The notes under the pieces were generated by a model that was given only the letters and a program-made list of their open reading frames with translations, was not told where the DNA came from and did no database searches. From the NCBI GenBank assembly GCA_020851015.1, contig JADZDN010000238.1, forward strand, positions 1 to 5,627: a DNA stretch of 5,627 nt, given 5' to 3'. A program made the position numbers and the translations under genes. Below are positions 1 through 5,181 of the stretch, piece after piece (positions within the stretch are counted from its first letter, which is position 1; every line of letters starts with the position of its first letter). The stretch comes from Alphaproteobacteria bacterium (GTDB taxonomy: Bacteria; Pseudomonadota; Alphaproteobacteria; JAEULC01).

Positions 1-1
1 C

Positions 2-289
2 GATCCCGACGGCAACATCAGCGTCTGGCTGGCCTGCAACGGCTTCCTCAACTGGGGCAAGTCTTGCAACAAGAGCGTCGACGAGGCGCTGGCCACGGCG
101 CGCGCGCGGACCGACGTGGCGGAGCGCGCCGATCTCTACCGCATCGCCGCCGAGGGCTACCTCGCCGACCGGCCGCAGATCTTCCTCTATCACCCGAAAT
201 GGCTATGGGCGGTCAGCGAGAAGCTCGACGGCTTCCAGCCGCATCCCGACGGGCTGATCCGGCTCAGGGGCCTGACGCTGCGGCAGTAG
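2..289 (+). CDS. ABC transporter substrate-binding protein, family 5 (C-terminal part)
   Basis: The reading frame is open from base 2 to a TAG stop and gives the last 95 residues of a protein whose start lies left of the window. The segment NWGKSCNKSVDEAL (residues 17-30), then ARARTDVAERADLYRIAAE (33-51), DRPQIFLYHP (56-65) and a closing GFQPHPDGLIR (78-88) follows the usual C-terminal pattern of periplasmic peptide/nickel-type solute-binding proteins (SBP_bac_5 family, DppA/OppA-like). In that family the protein captures a peptide or similar solute in the periplasm and delivers it to an inner-membrane ABC permease. Two cysteines (residues 12 and 22 of the fragment) could form a disulfide in the periplasm; this is inference. 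Ligand specificity cannot be judged from the C-terminus. No permease gene follows: the next gene is convergent, so any partner genes must lie upstream, outside the window. Confidence 0.85.
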   Translation, partial: DPDGNISVWLACNGFLNWGKSCNKSVDEALATARARTDVAERADLYRIAAEGYLADRPQIFLYHPKWLWAVSEKLDGFQPHPDGLIRLRGLTLRQ

Positions 290-293
290 CGAC

Positions 294-307
294 CGCGGCG
301 CGCCGCG
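294..307. repeat. 14-bp perfect palindrome between convergent gene ends
   Basis: The 19-base gap between the two converging stop codons contains CGCGGCGCGCCGCG, which equals its own reverse complement. As RNA it could form a 5-bp all-GC stem with a CGCG loop from either strand. There is no T-run on either side, so it is not a standard intrinsic terminator. It may act as a compact bidirectional transcription barrier or simply reflect high GC content. Confidence 0.4.
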
Positions 308-308
308 C

Positions 309-1064
309 CTAGCGCTGCAGGACGCCGCGCTTGTTGCCGTAGCGGTCGAACACCTGGCCCTGGTTGTCGACGGTGCCGACGCGCCCGGCGTTCGGCGTCA
401 GCACGCCGTTCTGATTGAAGATGCCGGGCGGGTTGTAGTAGTTGCCCGCGGCGTCGATCGAATAGGGCGCCTTGTAGGGGCTGACGCCGAACGGCGCGGC
501 CAGGGCCGGCGAGCCGGCCGAGCGCGCGTAGGGATCGCCCGACTTGAAATCCGGCGCCGCCTTGATCGGCGGCTGGCCATTGCCCGGGCCGCTGGTCGTC
601 TGGCGCGGCAGGTTCAGGCGCGGATCGACCGGCGCGACCTCGGTGCCGGTGGTGCCCGCGGCGGCGCCGGTGGCGCCCTCGGCTTCGGTGGCGGCCGGCC
701 CGATCGCCTTGCCTTTGACCACCGGCTTCTCGACCGGCGTCGGCGTGCCGGGCGCCGGCCGTCCCGCGCCATAGGCGTAAGGCGCGGTTACGCCCTGGCC
801 ATAGGGCAGGCCGATATTGGACTGGTAGGGCGGCTTGCTCTGCAGCGTGCCGGGCGGGATCGAACCGGGCGGCATCGGACCGGACGCGCCGCCCGGCGGG
901 GTGCCGGGCGTGGCCGTCGGCCCCAAGGTCGTCGTCGACAGGGTCTTGGGGCCGTTCGTGGGCTGCTGCGCTTGGGCGGCGCCGGAAACGAGCAAGGCCA
1001 GCGCGACCAGGCAGGCGGCACAACTCCACGAAGCCTTCCCGCCGCCGATGGGCAATATCGTCAT
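309..1064 (-). CDS. exported Pro/Gly-rich protein of unknown function
   Basis: I do not recognise this 251-residue protein. Residues 1-32 look like a Sec signal peptide: a Lys at 10, a hydrophobic core ACLVALALLVSGAA (17-30) and an AQA|QQ cleavage site after residue 32. The mature protein should therefore be periplasmic or surface-located. Residues 33-120 are rich in Pro, Gly and Thr and look disordered; 121-200 are of mixed, low complexity. The C-terminal part (about 200-250) contains several short (D/N)xxG turns: DAAGNYY, NQNGVLT, DNQGQVF, DRYGNKR. The start was chosen because ATG 1064 has an ACGAGG Shine-Dalgarno sequence 7 bases upstream and leads straight into the signal peptide. A longer frame from a TTG at 1142 adds 26 Arg-rich residues ahead of the signal and would overlap the likely promoter. 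It lies 153 bases downstream of the MFS gene on the same strand, so it probably has its own promoter. No catalytic motif is visible; a structural or envelope-associated role is only a guess. Confidence 0.75.
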   Translation of the reverse strand: MTILPIGGGKASWSCAACLVALALLVSGAAQAQQPTNGPKTLSTTTLGPTATPGTPPGGASGPMPPGSIPPGTLQSKPPYQSNIGLPYGQGVTAPYAYGAGRPAPGTPTPVEKPVVKGKAIGPAATEAEGATGAAAGTTGTEVAPVDPRLNLPRQTTSGPGNGQPPIKAAPDFKSGDPYARSAGSPALAAPFGVSPYKAPYSIDAAGNYYNPPGIFNQNGVLTPNAGRVGTVDNQGQVFDRYGNKRGVLQR

Positions 1065-1113
1065 GATCGAGCCTCGTTCCACCGTTGGGCGTCCCCGCCG
1101 TCGCGTGCCGCCG

Positions 1114-1142
1114 ACGTTACGCCAGCGCCGGCCCTCGAACAA
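1114..1142 (-). promoter_or_regulatory. possible sigma-70-type promoter for the Pro/Gly-rich exported protein
   Basis: On the minus strand TTGTTC (1142-1137) is followed after exactly 17 bases by TAACGT (1119-1114). Each box matches the consensus at three of six positions. The leader would be about 43 bases. The spacing is right but the boxes are weak, so this is a candidate only. Confidence 0.3.
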
Positions 1143-1217
1143 GCAGACCGCGTCCTTGCCGCGCCGGTTTCCTCGGCCGCGCCCCAGGAGGCCTAGTCCC
1201 TTTTGGTTAACAATGGC

Positions 1218-2411
1218 TTAGGCCGGCGCCGCCTGCTTCAGGTTGCGGAGCCTGAGCCATCCAGCCGCCAGCGCCGCGACCGCGATCAGCGGCAGGATGC
1301 CCAGATTCGCGGGCTGCCAGCCCAGCCACTCGTGCAGCGCGCCCGAGCTGTAGGCCGACAGCGACACCAGCCCGAACACCAGGAAGTCGTTGGCCGCCTG
1401 CACCTTGTTGCGCTCGGCCGGCTCGGCGACGCCTATCAGCAAGGTCGATGCGCCGACGTAGAGGAAGTTCCACCCCAGCCCCAGCAGCAGCAACGCCGAC
1501 AGGAAATGCGCCTCGCTCACCCCCGTCGCGTTGATCGCGATGCACCCCGCGAGCAGCGCTGCCCCGGCCAGCATCACCTCCAGCACCCCGAAGCGCCGGA
1601 TCAGCGTGCCAGTGAAGAACGACGGCACGAACATGCCCAGCGCGTGCACCTGCATCACCAGCTTCGTCGCGCCGAAAGAATGCCCGCACACCACCATCGC
1701 CAGCGGCGTCGCGGTCATCACGAAGTTCATCGACGCGTACCCCACCATGCCGCCGAGCACCGCGACGACAAAGGTCGGGTTGCGGGCGATGTGGAGGATC
1801 GGGCGGCCGCGGCTGGCGCGAGAAGCGGCGTCGGGCACGGGGATGTCGAGGAACTGCAGCAGCGCCAGCGCCGCCGCCTGCAGCGCCAGGATGCTGGCGA
1901 AGCTGCCGGCGAAGAAGATCGGCGCCAGCCAGTCCTTCGACCACTGCGCCAGCTCGGGCCCGGCGATCGCGGCCACGATGCCCCCGGCCAGCACGTAGGA
2001 GATCGCGCGCGCGCGGTAATCGGCCGGCGCGGTGTCGGCGGCGGCGAAACGGTAGAACTGGCCGAACCCGTTGAACACGCCCAGCGGAATGCCGCCCAGG
2101 GCGAAGGTCCAGAAGTTGCCGGCCAGCACGCCCCAGGTCGCCGTGCCCGCCCCCACCATGCCGATCGCGACGCCGATGCTGAATCCCGCGCGCCGGCCGA
2201 TCTGTTTCATCAACATCGAGGCCGGAATGGTCGCCAGCATGGTCGAGAAGAACTGCAGCGCCAGCGGCAGCGTGGAGAGCGACTTGTCCGCGGCAAGCTC
2301 GTGGCCGACCAGGGCCGAAACCGTCATGGTCAGGGACGCGCCGGTCATCATCAGCGCCTGGCAGCTCGCCAGAAGGAGGACATTTCGACGGGTGCGCGGA
2401 TCGGTGTTCAT
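1218..2411 (-). CDS. major facilitator superfamily (MFS) transporter
   Basis: This is a 397-residue inner-membrane protein of normal MFS length with about twelve hydrophobic segments. A motif-A-like loop MLMKQIGRRAGF (66-77) follows the second helix, and a second-half counterpart GTLIRRFGVLEV (268-279) reflects the two-fold MFS repeat. Other blocks I associate with a widespread proteobacterial MFS subgroup are GQFYRFAAADTAP (117-129), RARAISYVLAGG (133-144), HALGMFVPSFFTGTLI (256-271), GLGWNFLYVGASTLL (311-325) and AERNKVQAANDFLVF (332-346). The substrate and the direction of transport are unknown. The start at ATG 2411 gives the short charged tail (NTDPRTRRN) normally found before helix 1. 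The frame stays open upstream to 2990, but that extension is not membrane-like and runs antisense to the dehydrogenase gene. No clear Shine-Dalgarno sequence precedes 2411, so the exact start is less certain than the gene. An alternative ATG at 2510 would add 33 residues but lies upstream of the proposed promoter. The gene is divergent from the dehydrogenase gene. Confidence 0.9.
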   Translation of the reverse strand: MNTDPRTRRNVLLLASCQALMMTGASLTMTVSALVGHELAADKSLSTLPLALQFFSTMLATIPASMLMKQIGRRAGFSIGVAIGMVGAGTATWGVLAGNFWTFALGGIPLGVFNGFGQFYRFAAADTAPADYRARAISYVLAGGIVAAIAGPELAQWSKDWLAPIFFAGSFASILALQAAALALLQFLDIPVPDAASRASRGRPILHIARNPTFVVAVLGGMVGYASMNFVMTATPLAMVVCGHSFGATKLVMQVHALGMFVPSFFTGTLIRRFGVLEVMLAGAALLAGCIAINATGVSEAHFLSALLLLGLGWNFLYVGASTLLIGVAEPAERNKVQAANDFLVFGLVSLSAYSSGALHEWLGWQPANLGILPLIAVAALAAGWLRLRNLKQAAPA

Positions 2412-2447
2412 GGACAGGAAACGGCCCTGGAAACGCAAGGGGCGCGC

Positions 2448-2476
2448 AGCATCGACGGACCCGGCCGGCGGGTCAA
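2448..2476 (-). promoter_or_regulatory. probable sigma-70-type promoter for the MFS transporter
   Basis: On the minus strand TTGACC (2476-2471, five of six consensus bases) is followed after 17 bases by GATGCT (2453-2448, three of six). Transcription would begin near 2441, giving a leader of about 30 bases to ATG 2411. This supports that start over the in-frame ATG at 2510. On the plus strand of the same 183-base divergent region I found only a TAGACT box (2547-2552) with no matching -35, so no promoter for the dehydrogenase is called. Confidence 0.4.
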
Positions 2477-2586
2477 GCCATGCCACCCCAGCCGGGCGTA
2501 TCCTAGGCATCTGCTTTTTGCGGTCGTAGCCGCCGCCCGGCCCTAGTAGACTCGGCGTTCGGTGCACCCGATCACAAGCGGATGGC

Positions 2587-2591
2587 AGGAG
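2587..2591 (+). promoter_or_regulatory. ribosome binding site deciding the dehydrogenase start
   Basis: AGGAG lies three bases before ATG 2595. The spacing is a little short, but it is the only Shine-Dalgarno match near either candidate start. The upstream in-frame GTG at 2562 has none, which favours the shorter protein. Confidence 0.6.
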
Positions 2592-2594
2592 TCG

Positions 2595-4022
2595 ATGGCG
2601 AAATATCCCGAACTGCGTCTTTTCATCGGTGGCGAATGGAAATCGGCGCCCGGCCGTCCCGTATTGAACCCGGCCGACAACACCGTTCTGGGAACCGTCC
2701 CGCATGCGACCAAAGCGGATCTCGATACGGCACTGGACGCGGCGGAACGGGGCTTCAAGGTCTGGTCGCGCACGTCGCCGGCTAGTCGCGCGGAAGTGAT
2801 CCTGAAGGCGGTGCGGCTGGTGCGCGAGCGCGTCGACGCGATGGCCGTCGCGATGACCCTCGAACAGGGCAAGCCGCTTGCCCAGGCGCGGCTGGAGATC
2901 CTGCGCGGGTGCGACATCATCGAATGGGATGCCCAGGAGGGTCGTCGCGTCTACGGTCGGATCATCCCGAGCGAGCCGGGCATGCGCCATTCAGTGATGC
3001 GCCTGCCGATCGGCGTGGTCGCGGCCTTCTCCCCCTGGAATTTCCCGATGAGTTCGCCGGCGCGCAAGGTGGGCGGCGCGCTCGCTTCCGGTTGCTCGGT
3101 CATCCTCAAGGCCTCGGAGGAAACCCCGGCCGGCGCCGTCCAGCTCGTCCAGGCCTTCGCGGACGCCGGCCTGCCCAAGGGCGTCCTCAACCTCGTGTTC
3201 GGCGAACCGGCCGAGATTTCCGAATATCTGATCCCGAAGCCCTCGGTCAGGCTTGTCACGTTCACCGGGTCCGTTCCGGTCGGCAAGCGCCTGACGGCCC
3301 TGGCCGGCTCGCACATGAAGCCGGTCATCATGGAGCTTGGCGGTCATTCGCCGGTGTTCGTTTGCGACGACGTGGACGTCGCGGCGACGGCCGCCAGCTC
3401 GGCCTTGGCGAAGTCGCGCAACGCGGGACAGGTCTGCGTTTCGCCGACCCGCTTTTTCGTGGAAGACGCGATCTACGATCGCTTCGCCACCGCGCTGACC
3501 GAGAAAGCCGCGGCCATCAAGATCGGCAACGGGCTGGACGCCGGCGTCGAAATGGGCCCGCTGGCGAACGAGCGCCGGATTGCCGCGATGGAGACCCTGG
3601 TCGCGGACGCCAAGGCCAAGGGCGCGCGGGTGACGACCGGCGGCGCGCGCATCGGCAATCAGGGCAACTTCTACCCGCTGACGGTGCTGGCCGACATGCC
3701 CGACGACGCCCGGGCGATGCGCGAGGAGCCCTTCGGGCCCCTGGCGCTCCTGAGCCGCGTGCGCAACCTCGACGAAGCGATCGACAAGGCCAATTCCGTC
3801 CCCTACGGGCTGGCCGCCTATGCCTTCACCAACTCGGCGCGCAAGAGCAACGAACTGGCGCACCGGGTCGAGGTGGGCAATCTGTCGATCAATCACTTCG
3901 TCGCGTCGATCGCCGAAACCCCGTTCGGCGGCGTGAAGGAAAGCGGCTTCGGCCGCGAGGGCGGCACCGAAGGGCTGGAGTGCTATACGGTCGTCCGCAA
4001 CGTCTCCCATCTGATGACGTGA
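2595..4022 (+). CDS. NAD-type aldehyde dehydrogenase, succinate-semialdehyde dehydrogenase-like
   Basis: The protein has 475 residues, the full length of a soluble aldehyde dehydrogenase, an enzyme that oxidises an aldehyde to a carboxylic acid with NAD(P)+. All hallmark motifs are present: SPWNFP (146-151), the cofactor lysine in LKASEETP (K172), FTGSVPVG (223-230, Rossmann segment), general-base glutamate in MELGG (E247), nucleophilic cysteine in RNAGQVCVSPTR (C281), EEPFGP (E378) and the C-terminal PFGGVKESGFGREGG (443-457). Glu175, three residues after the cofactor lysine, is the position where NAD-preferring members carry Glu (as in ALDH2), whereas NADP-preferring GabD has Ser; NAD+ is therefore inferred. 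The overall pattern resembles succinate-semialdehyde and related semialdehyde dehydrogenases, but the true substrate cannot be fixed: glutarate, 2-oxoglutarate or betaine-type semialdehydes are alternatives. A GTG at 2562 would add 11 residues without a ribosome binding site. No neighbouring aminotransferase or other pathway enzyme helps; the divergent MFS transporter could move the substrate or product, which is only a suggestion. Confidence 0.93.
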   Translation: MAKYPELRLFIGGEWKSAPGRPVLNPADNTVLGTVPHATKADLDTALDAAERGFKVWSRTSPASRAEVILKAVRLVRERVDAMAVAMTLEQGKPLAQARLEILRGCDIIEWDAQEGRRVYGRIIPSEPGMRHSVMRLPIGVVAAFSPWNFPMSSPARKVGGALASGCSVILKASEETPAGAVQLVQAFADAGLPKGVLNLVFGEPAEISEYLIPKPSVRLVTFTGSVPVGKRLTALAGSHMKPVIMELGGHSPVFVCDDVDVAATAASSALAKSRNAGQVCVSPTRFFVEDAIYDRFATALTEKAAAIKIGNGLDAGVEMGPLANERRIAAMETLVADAKAKGARVTTGGARIGNQGNFYPLTVLADMPDDARAMREEPFGPLALLSRVRNLDEAIDKANSVPYGLAAYAFTNSARKSNELAHRVEVGNLSINHFVASIAETPFGGVKESGFGREGGTEGLECYTVVRNVSHLMT

Positions 4023-4109
4023 CGCCCGGCGGGGCCTGGGCCAACGCACGGCAGCAGGTCCCTGTCGCTCCTCGGCCCTGCTGATCCGGGAACGCAAGCC
4101 GTGGCCCGC

Positions 4110-4137
4110 CGTTCTCCCCAGGGACAATGGGAGAACG
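4110..4137 (+). promoter_or_regulatory. 9-bp inverted repeat sequestering the ribosome binding site of the first PepSY-like gene
   Basis: CGTTCTCCC (4110-4118) and GGGAGAACG (4129-4137) are perfect reverse complements separated by a 10-base loop. The right arm contains GGGAG (4129-4133), the Shine-Dalgarno sequence 7 bases before ATG 4141. In RNA the folded form would hide the ribosome binding site and end three bases short of the start codon. No T-run follows, so it is not an intrinsic terminator for the dehydrogenase gene. It could instead be a DNA operator; sequence alone does not separate these. Confidence 0.55.
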
Positions 4138-4140
4138 ACG

Positions 4141-4455
4141 ATGACGCATCATCTTCGCCTGCGCCCGTTGGCGCTTGGCCTGGCGATCGCCGCCGCAGCC
4201 GTCGCCCCCGCCTTGGCAGGCCCGGCAGAGAAAGCCGGCTCCACGGCCGCCGCCCAGGTCGCCAGCCGTTCCGCGCCGCTTGATCTCAACCAGATCGAAT
4301 CGCGGCTCTATGAACAGGGCTACCACCGGATCAGCCATCTGCGCATGCAGGACGGGCTTTATTCGGCCCGCGCGCTGGACGACGAGAACCGCCCCGTCTT
4401 CCTGGGCGTGTCGGCCGCGACGGGAAAGGTGACCGAATCCTTGCCGTTGGACTGA
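4141..4455 (+). CDS. small exported PepSY-like domain protein
   Basis: This 104-residue protein has a clear Sec signal peptide: HLRLR at the N-terminus, hydrophobic core LALGLAIAAAAVA (10-22) and an ALA|GPAE cleavage site after residue 26. After a short Ala/Ser linker, residues 47-99 form one small domain with the pattern LxxxxIExRLxxQGY, then DGLYSARALDDENRPVFLGVSAATGKV. An initial helix ending in GY, a charged hairpin and a closing VxxxTGxV strand is typical of PepSY-type domains (PepSY_2-like), which are small periplasmic domains of largely unproven, often proposed inhibitory or binding, function. The mature product would be about 78 residues in the periplasm. The start has GGGAG 7 bases upstream, inside a strong inverted repeat, so translation may be controlled. 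The next gene encodes a paralog with 21 of 53 identical domain residues. The last codons (LPLD and stop) are the first copy of a 17-bp tandem repeat. Confidence 0.8.
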   Translation: MTHHLRLRPLALGLAIAAAAVAPALAGPAEKAGSTAAAQVASRSAPLDLNQIESRLYEQGYHRISHLRMQDGLYSARALDDENRPVFLGVSAATGKVTESLPLD

Positions 4456-4511
4456 CGGGGCCGTTGGACTGAAGGGGCCGTTGGACTGAAGGGGCCGTTG
4501 GACTGAAGGGG
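4444..4511 (+). repeat. four-copy 17-bp tandem repeat
   Basis: The unit CCGTTGGACTGAAGGGG occurs head to tail at 4444-4460, 4461-4477, 4478-4494 and 4495-4511. Copies 2-4 are identical; copy 1 has C instead of A at 4456. Copy 1 covers the final coding bases and TGA stop of the upstream PepSY-like gene; the others fill the gap before the next gene. Because 17 is not a multiple of three, the copied TGA triplets fall in all three frames. This has the form of a minisatellite expanded by replication slippage. Confidence 0.95.
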
Positions 4512-4538
4512 GTCGTATTGCTGGATAGGAGATCCGCC

Positions 4539-5060
4539 ATGACACGCGCCATCAAGCGCTCCCTTTTCGCCCTTCCGCTGCTGGCGGCGCTTGCCGCGCC
4601 GGCCCTGGCGGCCGACGTGCCGACCTACGTGATCGTGCGGCCGGGCTACGGCTTCAACGGCGCGCTGCAGGATACGGTTCGCCAGACCGACGCGGCGCCC
4701 GCCTATATCGGGCCGGGCTATGCCTACACCGCCCAGGGCTACGTCTATACCGGCCCTGTCTATGCCACGACCAGCGTCGCCGCGGCTCCGGCCGTGGTGG
4801 CCCCCGTCGCACCGCCGGCGGTGATCGCCTATCCCCCGGCGCCGCCGCCCGCCGCCTATCCGCCCCCGCCGCGCGGCCCGATCCTGTCGAAGGACGAGAT
4901 CGAGGACCGGCTGGACAAGCAGGGCTACGACGACATCGACGTCGGCGTGCGGCAGAGCGGCTTCTACATGGTCAAGGCGAAGGACCGCAACGACGCCAAG
5001 CTGTGGCTGCGGGTCGACGCGACGACCGGCTATGTGGCCGAGGTGACGGCCCGGCGCTAA
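4539..5060 (+). CDS. exported protein with Tyr/Pro-rich linker and C-terminal PepSY-like domain
   Basis: The protein has 173 residues. A Sec signal peptide is obvious: TRAIKR at the start, hydrophobic core SLFALPLLAALAAPA (8-22) and ALA|ADVP cleavage after residue 24. Residues 28-76 are rich in Tyr and Gly with two GYxYT units (60-64 and 67-71). Residues 80-113 are almost entirely Ala, Pro and Val, ending PPPPRGP, and look like an extended linker. Residues 116-168 form a PepSY-like domain (LSKDEIEDRLDKQGY to VDATTGYVAE) that aligns without gaps to the preceding gene's domain. The start at ATG 4539 has AGGAGA six bases upstream; a TTG at 4518 would add seven residues before the signal and is less likely. 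The design suggests a small periplasmic domain held away from the membrane or wall by a flexible arm, but no partner is visible. It lies 83 bases after its paralog, so the two may be co-transcribed. Confidence 0.82.
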   Translation: MTRAIKRSLFALPLLAALAAPALAADVPTYVIVRPGYGFNGALQDTVRQTDAAPAYIGPGYAYTAQGYVYTGPVYATTSVAAAPAVVAPVAPPAVIAYPPAPPPAAYPPPPRGPILSKDEIEDRLDKQGYDDIDVGVRQSGFYMVKAKDRNDAKLWLRVDATTGYVAEVTARR

Positions 5061-5122
5061 TGCGAATGGATTTCAGCCGCAAGCCTCGCGCATCGCCGCT
5101 TCCGGGCCTTCGGCCAGTCCGC

Positions 5123-5128
5123 TAGCAT
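5123..5128 (+). promoter_or_regulatory. possible -10 box for the 2H-like gene
   Basis: TAGCAT, within GCTAGCATTT, stands 54 bases before ATG 5182 in a 121-base gap and is one of the few A/T-containing stretches there. The hexamer 17 bases upstream (TTCCGG, 5100-5105) is a poor -35 match. This is a weak candidate. Confidence 0.25.
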
Positions 5129-5137
5129 TTCCCCCGC

Positions 5138-5157
5138 CGGCAGGCATTCGCCTGCCG
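5138..5157 (+). promoter_or_regulatory. 8-bp GC-rich hairpin in the leader of the 2H-like gene
   Basis: CGGCAGGC (5138-5145) and GCCTGCCG (5150-5157) are perfect reverse complements around a four-base ATTC loop. It lies 80 bases after the previous stop codon and 24 bases before ATG 5182. No T-run follows, so an intrinsic terminator is unlikely. It may be a rho-assisted end for the PepSY-like transcript, an mRNA-stabilising leader structure or an operator. Confidence 0.45.
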
Positions 5158-5181
5158 AGGCGTTCAAACGGGGGCACTCAC

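Noticed and set aside
1158..1183. Direct repeat of GCCGCGCC with 18-base spacing
   Set aside because: Eight GC-only bases repeated once are expected by chance here, and the position does not fit the promoter candidate for the downstream gene.
1203..2546. 447-codon open frame on the plus strand, opposite the MFS gene
   Set aside because: Its translation is very rich in Arg, Gln and His with no domain pattern, and it mirrors the MFS gene, whose helices and motifs are clear. Long antisense frames are common in GC-rich DNA.
2412..2990. 193-residue N-terminal extension of the MFS frame
   Set aside because: The extension is not membrane-like, is antisense to the dehydrogenase and its start region, and would make the protein far longer than the family. 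A promoter candidate lies between it and ATG 2411.
4052..4083. CAGCAGG/CCTGCTG inverted repeat as a terminator for the dehydrogenase gene
   Set aside because: Only seven pairs around an 18-base loop, with no T-run; chance is adequate in this GC-rich sequence.
2909..4127. Long overlapping frames on both strands across the dehydrogenase gene
   Set aside because: They are shadows of the dehydrogenase frame, which carries every catalytic motif; their translations are Arg/Gly-rich without recognisable features.
4444..4511. CRISPR array
   Set aside because: The 17-bp units are directly adjacent with no spacers and there are no cas genes.
4523..4535. GGAT/ATCC stem presenting the AGGAG of the second PepSY-like gene in its loop
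   Set aside because: Four base pairs are too few to be stable or significant.
3889..4545. 218-codon minus-strand frame spanning the 17-bp repeats
   Set aside because: It lies antisense to a signal-peptide-bearing gene and gains length only because the repeats lack stops in that frame; no protein family pattern is seen.
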